Of a stretch of 64,000 nt of DNA, positions 27,469 through 37,042 are shown one piece after another. Below the pieces are notes generated by a model. The model was given only the letters and a program-made list of their open reading frames with translations. It ran no database searches and was not told where the DNA came from. The stretch's first letter is position 1. The number at the start of each line of letters is the position of its first letter. The DNA is from Saprospiraceae bacterium (GTDB lineage Bacteria > Bacteroidota > Bacteroidia > Chitinophagales > Saprospiraceae): assembly GCA_027488935.1 (NCBI GenBank), contig JAIYAP010000033.1, positions 88,316-152,315 of the forward strand. Direction: 5' to 3'. The position numbers and the translations under genes were made by a program.

Positions 27469-28770
27469 ATGTTGCTTCGAACACTTTTTTTTTCAATCCT
27501 TGCTTTGGTGATTTTTAACCAATGCAAAAAAGAGGATCCTGTCCTCATTCCTACGGTTCCAACCCGTTTTGTGGTGCACGTACACAATAATTTTAACGAA
27601 TTGCAAGCCAAATATGCCGTGTTTATTTCCGATGAGGAAGGTAAAATGTTGGCATTTCGGTGGGTTCCGGGCGACGACACCCTCCAATTGGTGCTGCCGG
27701 ATGTAAAACAAGGCGCGCGTTATGATTGCACTGTGGCTAAAATTGTAACCCTTGATGCTTCGGGTTCGGGTGTGCGCGATACGACGGTTGCACTTACCAC
27801 TTACACCCAACTTGCCAGCGACGAGCATATTTACTTGCAGCCCAATAATTTTAAAATTACGACCGATTTTCGGGTTCAGTTTACGAATATTACTTCCTTC
27901 GACTCAATTATCATTTCTGACGGACTCACCTTCGCACGTCCACAGGTAGCAAATGGCTTTAACGGACAATATCGAATTACCCATACCGGCCGATTTTGGG
28001 GCCGAATCAAAATAAATGGGGAGGAAAAATGGCGGTATATGCGCTTTGACAACATCAATCAAAACGATGTAACGGCTTCCATTGATGCAACCTTGTTGCC
28101 TACCATTTTTGCCCAGGCCAAGGTGATTCAATTGCCTTTTGTGGCACCCTGGAAATATACCGTAGAAGGCATAGAGAATTTGACGGAAAAGAAAGTTTTT
28201 CCTTTGGGCGACCTGAATCGGGCACCCGGTGGCGCAGTAGCAGTTTACAATCAACTCAGTGTATATGAGCCGATTGTAAACGATATTTTCAATCCGGAAC
28301 CCTTGCCTTATAGTAGTTTCCGGGTGCAATTTAGCGGCAACGCTGCACAGCCAGAAGGTTACCGGTACGAAACCGATCGGTTGTACACTGTGCTACCTGC
28401 GGCCCTAGAAATTCCGAGCTTCGATGCCGTTCCTTCTCCGTTGTCAAACAACCGCTTTTCGGCGGTACAGTGTACGGGCAATTTTGATTTGTTATCCGTT
28501 ACGCGTACCATTGCAGGCGTTCCTTCGATTAGTTGGGAGGCCCAGCTTCAGCCGCAGCCGGGAAATGTTGGTTATCGCTTGCCGGATTTGCCGAAGGAAC
28601 TTTCCGACTTGTTTTTTCAGTTAAAGTTGTACAATTTTGGGTCGGCCGTGCAAACCAAGGCGGAGTCGTATGACAACTTAACAGGTTATGAGGCGGTTAT
28701 AAAACAACGATTGCTTAATACAGACCCGTTTTGGCAAGCAAAGGCGGGGTATTTGGCCAAAGGCCGTTAA
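27469..28770 (+). CDS. Lipoprotein of unknown function
   Basis: A 433-residue protein with a lipoprotein signal ending at Cys19 (IFNQ|CKKEDP). Lys and acidic residues directly after the cysteine resemble the lipoprotein export signal that directs Bacteroidota lipoproteins to the cell surface. The mature part is beta-rich with no recognisable domain: an N-terminal strand-rich region (FVVHVHNNFNEL...) and a long C-terminal region. Methyltransferase gene 28785 follows after 14 bp and may be co-transcribed. Function unknown. Confidence 0.75.
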   Translation: MLLRTLFFSILALVIFNQCKKEDPVLIPTVPTRFVVHVHNNFNELQAKYAVFISDEEGKMLAFRWVPGDDTLQLVLPDVKQGARYDCTVAKIVTLDASGSGVRDTTVALTTYTQLASDEHIYLQPNNFKITTDFRVQFTNITSFDSIIISDGLTFARPQVANGFNGQYRITHTGRFWGRIKINGEEKWRYMRFDNINQNDVTASIDATLLPTIFAQAKVIQLPFVAPWKYTVEGIENLTEKKVFPLGDLNRAPGGAVAVYNQLSVYEPIVNDIFNPEPLPYSSFRVQFSGNAAQPEGYRYETDRLYTVLPAALEIPSFDAVPSPLSNNRFSAVQCTGNFDLLSVTRTIAGVPSISWEAQLQPQPGNVGYRLPDLPKELSDLFFQLKLYNFGSAVQTKAESYDNLTGYEAVIKQRLLNTDPFWQAKAGYLAKGR

Positions 28771-28784
28771 AAACAACAATATTG

Positions 28785-29585
28785 ATGGAAACGAATCAGG
28801 CATTAATAGATGCCAACAAAGCGGGCTGGAACTTGAAGGCCAAGGTGCACCTGCATGCCGAATTTTATGATGTGGCAGGCTGGAAAGCAGGAAAAAACAG
28901 TTTGAATGAAATTGAACTGCGGGAGTTGGGCTCGGTCGCGGGGAAAAAACTGTTGCATTTGCAATGTCATTTTGGGCAGGATACCCTTTCGTGGGCACAA
29001 TTGGGCGCTACCGTAACAGGCAACGATTTTGCGGAAGCCGCCATTGATATTGCCCGAAAGTTGGCCGATGAACTACAAATTCCGGCGCAATTTGTTTGTT
29101 GCGATTTGTACGCACTGCCCGACCATTTGGAGGATCAGTTTGATATCGTATTTACTTCGTATGGTACCATTGGCTGGCTGCCCGATCTGGAGCGTTGGGC
29201 AAAGGTAGTTGCGCATTTTTTGAAACCTGGTGGGGTATTCTATATTGCTGATTTTCACCCTGTTATGTGGATGATGGACGATGACATGACTTTTTTAAAA
29301 TATCCGTATCACAATGCGGGTGTGATAGAAACCGAACAGTCAGGTTCGTATGCAGATCGCTATGCTGATTTGAAGTACAAAGAATATGGCTGGAATCATA
29401 GTTTGTCGGAGGTCATCAATAGTTTGATCGGGCAAGGTTTGCGGATCGAGTTTTTGAATGAATATCCTTATTCGCCATACAACTGTTTCAGCAAAATGGT
29501 GCAAGGAGCCGATGGGAATTACCGGATTCAGGGACTGGAAAACATTCTGCCGATGGTGTATTCTATCAAAGCAATAAAGGGGTAA
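28785..29585 (+). CDS. SAM-dependent class I methyltransferase
   Basis: A 266-residue protein with a methyltransferase_11/25-type core: the SAM-binding strand GKKLLHLQCHFGQDTLSWA, the acidic residue of motif II in GNDFAEAAI, VCCDLYAL (motif III) and FDIVFTSYG (motif IV). YIADFHPVMWM follows later. Close relatives are usually annotated only as class I SAM methyltransferases; the acceptor is unknown. Start ATG 28785 is used because the upstream extension (to 28731) lies within the preceding gene. No membrane segment. Confidence 0.87.
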   Translation: METNQALIDANKAGWNLKAKVHLHAEFYDVAGWKAGKNSLNEIELRELGSVAGKKLLHLQCHFGQDTLSWAQLGATVTGNDFAEAAIDIARKLADELQIPAQFVCCDLYALPDHLEDQFDIVFTSYGTIGWLPDLERWAKVVAHFLKPGGVFYIADFHPVMWMMDDDMTFLKYPYHNAGVIETEQSGSYADRYADLKYKEYGWNHSLSEVINSLIGQGLRIEFLNEYPYSPYNCFSKMVQGADGNYRIQGLENILPMVYSIKAIKG

Positions 29586-29732
29586 ACAGATATTTCAAGA
29601 AATTTTTGCCTGAAAATTAAGGTATCCAGTTAAAAGTTTGGATTTTTCGGCCTTCGAATGTTCCCTGCAACGGTGTAGGGAACCGAAATATGCGCAATTG
29701 TGCCCATCGAATACACCTAATTAACAGACTTT

Positions 29733-31664
29733 ATGGCTTTTCTGACCAACATTTTACGCAAAAAATCGATTCCTGATGCCATTTCCGCTGCTGAAACCGA
29801 AGCAGCGCATGGGGGCGGACTGGAGAAAAACCTGGGCGTTATTGATTTGACTGCCTTGGGAATTGCAGCGATTATTGGTGCCGGGATTTTTAGCACCATT
29901 GGTTCGGCCAGTTACAATGGTGGCCCGGCGGTTATTTTTCTCTTTATTTTTACGGCGGTTGCCTGCGGGTTTGCAGCCTTTGCTTATGCTGAATTTGCTT
30001 CCATGTTGCCTGTTTCGGGCAGTGCCTACACCTATTCCTATGTGGCCTTTGGTGAATTGATTGCCTGGATCATTGGTTGGGCGCTCATCATGGAATATGC
30101 AGTGGGCAATATCACGGTAGCGGTTTCCTGGTCGGGTTATTTTACCAGTTTATGTGACAGCGCGGGTTGGCATATACCATCTTGGGCGACTATTGATTAT
30201 GTATCAGCGAAACAAGGATATGAAGTTGCCAATGGTTTGTTGAAAGCCGGTGCACCGATGTCGGAGTTAAGTCAATCGCAGGTAGAAGCATACCAGGCCT
30301 GGCAGATTGCTCCCCAATTGGCTGGATTTCGGACCATTTTGGATATCCCGGCGATTGTCATGTCGATCATGATCACCGCATTGGTTTATATTGGGATCAA
30401 AGAATCGAAAACCGCGGGTAATGCCATGGTGGTGCTAAAAATGATTGTGGTGTTGCTGGTGATTATTGTGGGCGCATTTTATGTAGATACCGCCAATTGG
30501 CACCCATTTATTCCTAATGGTTTCGGCGGTGTCATGTCGGGCGTTTCCTCGGTGTTTTTTGCCTACATTGGGTTTGATGCACTTTCTACGACTGCCGAAG
30601 AGTGCAAAAATCCGCAAAAGGATTTGCCTCGTGCAATGATCAATGCAATTATAATATGTACAATATTATATATATGTATTTCATTGGTATTAACGGGCAT
30701 GGTGCCGTATAAGGATTTAAAGGTAAATGATCCGTTGGCGTATGTTTTTCAGAAAGTAAACTTGAAATGGTTTTCCGGGGTGATTGCTGTGAGTGCGGTA
30801 TTTGCCATGGCAGGGGTATTTTTAGTATTTCAGTTGGGCCAACCGCGTATTTGGATGACCATGAGCCGGGATGGTTTGTTGCCGAAACGGTTTTCACACA
30901 TTCATCCACGTTACAAAACGCCCGACTTTTCAACCATCATTACGGGTTTGTTTGTAATCATCCCTATGTTGTTTATTCCGAGCGATACGGTTTTGGATTT
31001 GTGCAGCATGGGTACCTTGTTTGCTTTTGTACTGGTGTGCGCGGGCGTTTTAAAATTACAAATCACCCCGGATGTGCCGCGCGGCAAATTTCGTATACCC
31101 TATTTGAATTCCAAATGGATCTTCCCGATCATGGTGGCGGGCGCTGCTTTTTTCCTATTCCAGCAATATCCGACAGATACAAAAGCCTGGTTGTTGAACA
31201 CCCGTCAGATGAACGATCCAGAGACTTTAATGGTTCAATTGAGTGAAAGCGAGATCGATCAAATAAAAATACAGGTAAATGCCCGGGATAGTGCAGGTTT
31301 GGCAGCCGCAAAGATGGATTTGACGGCGTATTTAAGTGCCTTGGATGCCCCAGCTTATGCGTCGGCAGTGGAAGCCATGCCGGTGCCGGATACCGAAAAA
31401 TATGAATCTGGTTGGCATTTGTTTCAACATAAAATTCCCATGTGGCTGTTTGTAATCACCACCTTATTATTGTGTTATTACTGTTTCCGGTATAGTTTGT
31501 CCATTATTCCGGTGCTAGGGCTTGTTTCTTGTTTTTACATGATGGCGCAAATTCCGGCTAAGAGTTGGTTTGGCTTTTTCATTTGGTTGCTGATTGGTTT
31601 GGTTATTTATTTCGGATACGGATATAAAAACAGCAAATTGCATCGAAAAGACATCACCGTATAG
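29733..31664 (+). CDS. APC-family amino acid permease (cationic amino acid transporter-like)
   Basis: A 643-residue inner-membrane protein with about 12-14 hydrophobic segments. The N-terminus carries the LGIAAIIGAGIFSTIG motif of APC transporters (unwound TM1), then ASMLPVSGSAYTYSYVAFGE (TM3) and FFAYIGFDALSTTAEECKNPQKDLP (TM6 and loop 6-7), as in YfnA/CAT proteins. A hydrophilic insert of about 90 residues (roughly 490-580) interrupts the last segments and is longer than in typical members. It probably imports amino acids by proton symport; specificity is unknown. A sirtuin gene starts 6 bp downstream, which suggests an operon. The 147-bp gap before it shows no clear promoter. Confidence 0.92.
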   Translation: MAFLTNILRKKSIPDAISAAETEAAHGGGLEKNLGVIDLTALGIAAIIGAGIFSTIGSASYNGGPAVIFLFIFTAVACGFAAFAYAEFASMLPVSGSAYTYSYVAFGELIAWIIGWALIMEYAVGNITVAVSWSGYFTSLCDSAGWHIPSWATIDYVSAKQGYEVANGLLKAGAPMSELSQSQVEAYQAWQIAPQLAGFRTILDIPAIVMSIMITALVYIGIKESKTAGNAMVVLKMIVVLLVIIVGAFYVDTANWHPFIPNGFGGVMSGVSSVFFAYIGFDALSTTAEECKNPQKDLPRAMINAIIICTILYICISLVLTGMVPYKDLKVNDPLAYVFQKVNLKWFSGVIAVSAVFAMAGVFLVFQLGQPRIWMTMSRDGLLPKRFSHIHPRYKTPDFSTIITGLFVIIPMLFIPSDTVLDLCSMGTLFAFVLVCAGVLKLQITPDVPRGKFRIPYLNSKWIFPIMVAGAAFFLFQQYPTDTKAWLLNTRQMNDPETLMVQLSESEIDQIKIQVNARDSAGLAAAKMDLTAYLSALDAPAYASAVEAMPVPDTEKYESGWHLFQHKIPMWLFVITTLLLCYYCFRYSLSIIPVLGLVSCFYMMAQIPAKSWFGFFIWLLIGLVIYFGYGYKNSKLHRKDITV

Positions 31665-31670
31665 ATTATT

Positions 31671-32363
31671 ATGAAGAAAATAGTTGTGTTAACGGGGGCT
31701 GGCATCAGTGCCGAAAGTGGCATCAAAACCTTTCGGGACTCAGATGGGCTTTGGGAAAATCATCGAATTGAAGATGTTGCTACCCCGGACGGGTGGCAAA
31801 AAGACCCGGCCCTGGTGTTGGCGTTTTACAATCAACGGCGCCGCCAGTTGTTGGAAGTGACGCCCAATGCAGGCCACTTGGGGTTGGTCGAACTTGAAGC
31901 GCATTTTGAGGTACAGATTATCACCCAAAATGTAGACGACCTGCACGAGCGCGCGGGCAGTTCCAACGTATTGCACTTACATGGTGAGTTGCGCAAAGTA
32001 CGGTCGGAAACCTACCCCAAACTGGTATACGATTGGGATCATGATCTGGAAATTGGAGATCTGTGTGAGCGCGGTGGGCAATTGCGGCCGCATATCGTGT
32101 GGTTTGGGGAGGCGGTACCCATGTTGGAGCCCGCTTCAGAAATCGCGTATGATGCCGATATTTTTCTGATTATAGGCACTTCTTTGCAGGTGTATCCGGC
32201 TGCGAGTTTGATGTCTTATGCCCCACCAGACATACCTTATTATTATGTAGATCCTAACCCACAAGTGAATTACGCACTGGGGGAAATGTCGAACCTGCAT
32301 GTAATCGCCGAACCTGCCAGTACAGGGGTGCGGCGTGTCATACAAAGTCTGCGTAAAGGGTAG
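31671..32363 (+). CDS. cobB: Sir2-family NAD-dependent protein deacylase (class III type, zinc site absent)
   Basis: A 230-residue sirtuin. It has the NAD-binding GAGISAESGI (residues 9-18), TFRD, QNVDDLHERAG (86-96) and the catalytic histidine His104 in HLHGEL. Tyr53 and Arg56 form the YxxR motif that marks sirtuins removing succinyl/malonyl groups. The four zinc-binding cysteines expected after the catalytic histidine are missing: only one Cys is present between residues 110 and 150. Deacylases of this kind regenerate metabolic enzymes using NAD. It starts 6 bp after the amino acid permease gene and is probably co-transcribed. Confidence 0.9.
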   Translation: MKKIVVLTGAGISAESGIKTFRDSDGLWENHRIEDVATPDGWQKDPALVLAFYNQRRRQLLEVTPNAGHLGLVELEAHFEVQIITQNVDDLHERAGSSNVLHLHGELRKVRSETYPKLVYDWDHDLEIGDLCERGGQLRPHIVWFGEAVPMLEPASEIAYDADIFLIIGTSLQVYPAASLMSYAPPDIPYYYVDPNPQVNYALGEMSNLHVIAEPASTGVRRVIQSLRKG

Positions 32364-32420
32364 GTGTCTATTTAAATTTCAATAGGCGCTAAGAACTTTA
32401 GCAGTTGCGCCGGGCTTTTT

Positions 32421-32428
32421 TATCTTTG
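32421..32428 (+). promoter_or_regulatory. -7 element for fabI
   Basis: TATCTTTG, exact TAnnTTTG match, 27 bp before ATG 32455. A weak -33 (TTTA at 32397-32400) lies 20 bp upstream. A GGCGC/GCGCC stem at 32384-32410 with T-rich flank may be the terminator of the preceding operon. Confidence 0.45.
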
Positions 32429-32454
32429 CCGCTTCATACTTTAACTGATTTCTT

Positions 32455-33261
32455 ATGAGTAATTTTCTTGCTGGTAAAAAAGGCATCATTTTCGGCGCAC
32501 TGGACAATCAGAGTATCGCCTGGAAAGTAGCGGAACGTTGTGTGCAGGAAGGCGCACAAATTGTGCTCACCAATGCTCCGGTTGCGATGCGGATGGGCGA
32601 AATCAACAAACTTGCGGAGGCTTGTAATGCACCCGTTTTTCCGGCAGATGCGACTTCTGTGGAAGATTTGGAAAATTTGATTACAAAAAGCATGGAACAT
32701 TTCGGCGGTAAAGTCGATTTCGTGCTGCACAGCATCGGGATGTCGGTAAATGTTCGTAAAGGCAAATCATACACCGATTTGAATTACGAATGGATGCAAA
32801 AAACCTTTGATGTAAGTGCAATTTCTTTTCACAAATTGATGCAAAGTTTGTGGAAATTGGATGCGATCAACGATTGGGGTAGCATTATGGCGCTTACCTA
32901 CATTGCCGCACAACGCGTATTCCCGGATTATTCAGAAATGGCAGAATCGAAGGCATTGCTTGAATCCTTTGCGCGCAGTTTTGGCTACCACCTCGGAACC
33001 GCCAAGCGGGTACGTGTCAATACCATTTCGCAATCACCCACCATGACCACCGCCGGCAAAGGCATCAAAGGCTTCCAGGAGTTTTATGATTATGCCAATA
33101 AAATGTCGCCCTTGGGCAATGCACCTGCAGAAGATTGCGCCAACTATTGTGTCGCAATGTTCAGTGATTTGACGCGTTATGTGACTATGCAGAATTTGTT
33201 CCATGACGGTGGTTTTTCTACCATGGGCATGAATCCGGCATTGGTAGAGGTAAAAGAATAG
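32455..33261 (+). CDS. fabI: Enoyl-[acyl-carrier-protein] reductase (NADH), FabI
   Basis: A 268-residue short-chain dehydrogenase of fatty-acid synthesis II that reduces the enoyl-ACP double bond in each elongation round. Evidence: GIIFGALDNQSIAWKVA NAD-binding start typical of FabI, HSIGMS, and the catalytic pair Tyr149 and Tyr159 with Lys166 (spacing as in E. coli Tyr146, Tyr156, Lys163). The substrate-binding loop segment ISQSPTMTTAGKGI matches FabI. No other fab genes are adjacent. It appears monocistronic with its own promoter. Confidence 0.95.
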   Translation: MSNFLAGKKGIIFGALDNQSIAWKVAERCVQEGAQIVLTNAPVAMRMGEINKLAEACNAPVFPADATSVEDLENLITKSMEHFGGKVDFVLHSIGMSVNVRKGKSYTDLNYEWMQKTFDVSAISFHKLMQSLWKLDAINDWGSIMALTYIAAQRVFPDYSEMAESKALLESFARSFGYHLGTAKRVRVNTISQSPTMTTAGKGIKGFQEFYDYANKMSPLGNAPAEDCANYCVAMFSDLTRYVTMQNLFHDGGFSTMGMNPALVEVKE

Positions 33262-33341
33262 GTGCGGCCTTTTTGAAGTAAGTTCGCCACGTTTGGCCTG
33301 ATTATTACGTTTAGGAAAGCAAGCGTGCAAAAGAGCAATTT

Positions 33342-35369
33342 TTGAGAAAAGACATATTACATAGATTGAATGCTGGGTTTCCAGGGTCGAAGCGGCACTG
33401 GAAATCTTGCTTTTGGTTGTTGGCCCTCCTGATCGGGTGGGGTAGTGGTGCCACCTTGTTGCAAGCACAACAGCCTGTAGCAGCAAGTAAAACGACCCAA
33501 CAAATCGGTCCGCCCAACGATAGCATGCGCCTCTTATATGTGTTTGCGCATACGCCAGAGCGCGTAATAGAAGACCATGATACATTGCCAGGTGCCCGAT
33601 TCAGGATGTATGATCCCGTCAGACAACAGACGATTGATTATGGCGCATTGGGCAATTTGGGCACCCCCAACCGACCCATGTTTTATGAAGCGCGCGCGCG
33701 TAGAGGCTTCGATTTGGGCGTCCATGGGTACGATTTGTATCAGTTACAGCCCAACGAGCTGCGCTTTTACCAAAATACAAAATCTTTTAGCGAGGTATAT
33801 TTTAGCCAGGGCCGCACCCAATTTGATGGGCTCGTCAATGCAAAATACAGCAGAACTTTTGCCAAAGAGGTCGTTTTTTCGCTCGATTACCGGGCAATCA
33901 ATAATTTGGGGCAATATCAATACCAACGATCGCGGCATAACGGATTATCGTTAGGCGTGTGGGCACCCATTTCTAATCGGTATGCCTTTTTCCTGATTTT
34001 TACAAAAAATGTAATGAGTCAGCAGGAAAATGGCGGCATTGCGGATGGGGCTACCTTTGGAACCGGCCAATTTTCGGGACCAATATCGGCCGATATTCGA
34101 TTGCCCAATAAGACGGCCGCCACGCGCATTAGCAATCAGGTTATACAATTTACCCAATACCTCAATTTTACCCGTGCAGCAACAGGCCAGCGTGTTTTTC
34201 GAGCCGAGCATACGCTTAGTTATGCCCAAAACACGTTTAAATTCTCAGATGCCCCTTTAAATGGGGATACTTTGTTTTATGAAAAATTTTTAGTAGATAA
34301 ACGCGGGATACGGCAATACGTGGCGTATAATCGGTTGGATAACCAAATTAATTTGTCTACTTTCAAATCGCGCACGGTTGGACAGCCTTCCGATTTGCTC
34401 ACCTTAGGCTTATCTCACAGTTATTTTACCTTAAATCAGGAGCCGGTAGACAGTGCGTTTTCCAACTTTTTTCTCACGGGTAACTTGAGTATCACGCCCT
34501 CGGAGCGGTTCCGGTGGTTCGCGAAGGGAAGTTTGGGCATATTAGGCAATTTGGGCGAGTATCAACTGGAGAGTTCCCTGCGTTTGGGTTTAGGCGCTTT
34601 GGGAGAATTTAGGGCCGGTGTAATGAGCCAACTTTATCCGCCTGCTTTATTAGACCGTCGTTTGTACGTAAGTAACCGGCTAATTTGGAACAACGATTTT
34701 AAAAAACCACTCGAAAATAGCTTGTGGGCGGCTTATGCTTTGCCCAGTATTGGATTTGAAGCAATGGGACGGACGTATTTGCTCAATAACTACATTTATG
34801 CGGATCAGGACGGTTTTGCCCAGCAAACAGGGGCACCCTTACAGATTGTGCAAGTCCTGATTACTGAAAATCTGAAAATCGGAGCCTTTCGGTTGGATAA
34901 TACCGTTGCTTATCAGCGTGCCAACCGCACCGATATATTTCGGTTGCCCAATTGGTTTAGTAAGCATAGTGCTTATTTTGATGGCCGCATTTTCAGGAAA
35001 CGTATGCAATTCAGCGCTGGTGTGGATTTTCGCATGAATCAGGAATTCAGGCCGGATGCTTATCAGCCCATTACGGGCCAGTTTCACCTGCAAGACAGCC
35101 TGAAGCAAGCCATTTATCCTTGGTTAGATGCCTTTGTAGCCTTTAAAGTATCCAGTTTTCGGTTTTTTATCCGGATGGAAAATATGGGGAATTTGTGGAA
35201 CAACAGCGCCGTTTTTTATCAGACGGCCAATTATCCGCTGCCTTTTCGCGCGATTCGGTTTGGGATTAATTGGCGCTTTATGGATTTAAACACCAAAGCA
35301 ACCAGCACAACGAATGGTGGAGCGCCAGGGCGAAACAGCAGCCGACCGCCAGGAAACAGGGGGTTTTAG
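33342..35369 (+). CDS. Putative outer-membrane porin (Porin_10 family)
   Basis: A 675-residue protein. The N-terminus is a long basic stretch and hydrophobic core ending in LLQAQQ, consistent with a signal peptide. The mature protein has many alternating beta-strands with aromatic girdles (for example RRLYVSNRLIWNN, FRFFIRMENMGN, RAIRFGINWRFMDL) and resembles the Bacteroidota putative porin family (Porin_10). It is expected in the outer membrane; substrate unknown. The only start codon in the frame between an upstream stop and the signal peptide is the TTG at 33342, so a TTG start is assumed. The C-terminus continues for about 25 Gly/Asn/Arg-rich residues beyond the last strand, so the barrel is not at the very end. 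Confidence 0.82.
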   Translation: MRKDILHRLNAGFPGSKRHWKSCFWLLALLIGWGSGATLLQAQQPVAASKTTQQIGPPNDSMRLLYVFAHTPERVIEDHDTLPGARFRMYDPVRQQTIDYGALGNLGTPNRPMFYEARARRGFDLGVHGYDLYQLQPNELRFYQNTKSFSEVYFSQGRTQFDGLVNAKYSRTFAKEVVFSLDYRAINNLGQYQYQRSRHNGLSLGVWAPISNRYAFFLIFTKNVMSQQENGGIADGATFGTGQFSGPISADIRLPNKTAATRISNQVIQFTQYLNFTRAATGQRVFRAEHTLSYAQNTFKFSDAPLNGDTLFYEKFLVDKRGIRQYVAYNRLDNQINLSTFKSRTVGQPSDLLTLGLSHSYFTLNQEPVDSAFSNFFLTGNLSITPSERFRWFAKGSLGILGNLGEYQLESSLRLGLGALGEFRAGVMSQLYPPALLDRRLYVSNRLIWNNDFKKPLENSLWAAYALPSIGFEAMGRTYLLNNYIYADQDGFAQQTGAPLQIVQVLITENLKIGAFRLDNTVAYQRANRTDIFRLPNWFSKHSAYFDGRIFRKRMQFSAGVDFRMNQEFRPDAYQPITGQFHLQDSLKQAIYPWLDAFVAFKVSSFRFFIRMENMGNLWNNSAVFYQTANYPLPFRAIRFGINWRFMDLNTKATSTTNGGAPGRNSSRPPGNRGF

Positions 35370-35450
35370 CGCATTAAGCGACGCTTCTTGGGGTAAAAAG
35401 GAAAATAGACATCATAGACGCAACAAGTCAATTACTTTATTAATATAAAA

Positions 35451-36362
35451 ATGGAAAACCCTTCTTTGGATGATCAACTGACCATTTTGGTTCGGTCGGG
35501 CTTTGTGCATTTACAAGCCACCGCGTTGTACACGCAAAATAGCATCGTCGCAAAACTTAAGTATTTGGGCTATGAAGTTTCAACCGCAACCTTGTCGAAC
35601 CTGCTATCGAACAAAGCGGATCCGAGTCGCAAAGTGGGACCTAAGGCTTTAAAAAAGGCGGCAAAAGGCATAGAGTTGCTCATGCAACATGAACTGGATA
35701 TGCAATTTAGCCCAGAAGCAGCCAATTATACCCCGCTGCATACGCCGGATTGGACGCCTTTTCGCGTGCCGGATACCTCCAAACTGAACAGTCCTGATTT
35801 TTCGATACACGCAAATGGACGGGTGAGTATTGAGCACAAAACCACTTTTATGGGCAGCGCCAACAAGGAAGTTGCAGAGTTGGGGGTGCGTTTGAATGCC
35901 TTTGCGGGTTATTTTACATCACAAAATGAACAGGCATATAAAGCCCATATTATCAAGTTGTTACAAAGAGGTGTAGATTTTAAAGGATACTTGATGGATC
36001 CTGCGTCTGAGGCGGCAGGTATGTATTTTAAAGATCGCAGTCAACATTTGAGTTCGGAGCAGGAAGCGTTGTTTGAAACAGGGCTCGTGATTCGGCGCTT
36101 AAAATCCTTGTGCGCAGAATTTGAGCAAATGAAATTGAAGGGGAAATTTGAGATTTACACCTATAAACACCTACCCTTTAGCCTAGTTTATGTTGTAGAT
36201 GGTGCTTTGCCAACTGGTAAAATGATGGTTTCACCTTATTTATACGGGGTTCGGCGGGCCAATTGCCCCGTTTTGGAATTTACCAAGGCCAATCAGCCCG
36301 TATTGTTTCGAAAATACTGGGAATCCATGCAGTATTTCATTGAAGGTGCGCAAAAAATTTAA
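35451..36362 (+). CDS. Putative regulator: HTH-like N-terminus and PLD/DUF5919-like C-terminus
   Basis: A 303-residue soluble protein, not a family I can name with certainty. Residues 8-80 are helical and contain a helix-turn-helix-like stretch (YTQNSIVAKLKYLGYEVS.ATLSNLLSN). Residues 120-300 resemble the DUF5919/phospholipase-D-like domain of regulators and conflict proteins. They hold a strand-helix with LLQRGVDFKGYLMDP, then KFEIYTYKHLPFSLVYVVDG, KMMVSPYLYGVRRA and LFRKYWESM. Neither of the classic HxKxxxxD motifs is complete, so nuclease activity is doubtful. It has no obvious operon partner; it opens the accessory block that ends with the nucleosidase/EAD pair. It may sense a ligand and control transcription; this is inference. 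Confidence 0.5.
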   Translation: MENPSLDDQLTILVRSGFVHLQATALYTQNSIVAKLKYLGYEVSTATLSNLLSNKADPSRKVGPKALKKAAKGIELLMQHELDMQFSPEAANYTPLHTPDWTPFRVPDTSKLNSPDFSIHANGRVSIEHKTTFMGSANKEVAELGVRLNAFAGYFTSQNEQAYKAHIIKLLQRGVDFKGYLMDPASEAAGMYFKDRSQHLSSEQEALFETGLVIRRLKSLCAEFEQMKLKGKFEIYTYKHLPFSLVYVVDGALPTGKMMVSPYLYGVRRANCPVLEFTKANQPVLFRKYWESMQYFIEGAQKI

Positions 36363-36490
36363 TAGGATGTTGACTATAAAAAAGGATAAACCTGGTTGTT
36401 CGGAAGGGAACGGTCTGGGGTTTCGTCGTTTTTAAAATTTAGATAAATTTACAAAATTTTCATAAATTGTTGATAGTCAGATAGATGTAT

Positions 36491-36518
36491 TTTGGGGTTT
36501 GCCTGCCATTTACCTTTG
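36491..36518 (+). promoter_or_regulatory. Promoter for the 36622 secreted protein gene
   Basis: TACCTTTG at 36511-36518 is an exact -7 element; TTTG at 36491-36494 lies 16 bp upstream, a little close. The leader would be about 95 nt. Confidence 0.45.
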
Positions 36519-36621
36519 TTGCGTCAACATTGACAGACAAACATCGGTAATCGCCCGGGATTTATTAATTAAAGGTTGCCGTTGGTTGTTGCATTAACCA
36601 ATTCTAAATTTTACTACAACG

Positions 36622-36999
36622 ATGAAAAATGCAATGCAAACCGGTCTTCAGGCTGGTCTTAAAATCATGCTCTTTTTGTTCCTTTTGTTGCCAGCTTCTG
36701 GGTCAGAGGCAGCCATTATGGGTGATCCAGTAACCGTTTGCCCAACTCCGAGCCCCTACAAAACAAGTCAGGCTACAAGTACGGTCTCGTTTTCGTGGGC
36801 ACCCGTGAGCGATGGTGCAAACTACCAGGCATATTGGGTACGTACGGATATCAACCAAACTGGTTCTGTTCAGACTACCGACAATACCAGCATCACGTTT
36901 TTGGGGTTAGATTCAGGGCATTATCGCTTTTATTTCGCTACAAATTGCGGAACGGAATCTTCTTCATATGTAATTATTGACGACATATACATACACTAA
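36622..36999 (+). CDS. Small secreted protein with one fibronectin type III-like domain
   Basis: A 125-residue protein with a signal peptide (MKNAMQTGLQAGLKIMLFLFLLLPASGSEA). The remaining 95 residues look like a single Fn3/Ig-like beta-sandwich: STVSFSWAPVSDGANYQAYWVR, ITFLGLDSGHYRFYFATNCG, with two cysteines that could form a disulfide. It ends without a T9SS sorting domain. It has its own promoter and a strong terminator, so it is monocistronic and likely well expressed. Role unknown; adhesion or matrix binding is possible. Confidence 0.75.
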   Translation: MKNAMQTGLQAGLKIMLFLFLLLPASGSEAAIMGDPVTVCPTPSPYKTSQATSTVSFSWAPVSDGANYQAYWVRTDINQTGSVQTTDNTSITFLGLDSGHYRFYFATNCGTESSSYVIIDDIYIH

Positions 37000-37010
37000 T
37001 TTTTAGTTTG

Positions 37011-37042
37011 TTAGGCTCTTTTTTAAGAGCCTAACGTTTTTT
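37011..37042. terminator. Bidirectional terminator between convergent genes
   Basis: A perfect 11-bp stem GTTAGGCTCTT (37011-37021) / AAGAGCCTAAC (37025-37035) with a T loop and a T run after it. It overlaps the stop codon of the minus-strand gene at 37031. Confidence 0.85.

Noticed and set aside
33282..33341. A good promoter for the porin gene
   Set aside because: TACGTTTA is only a partial -7 match and TTTG elements lie at wrong distances; not reported as a feature.
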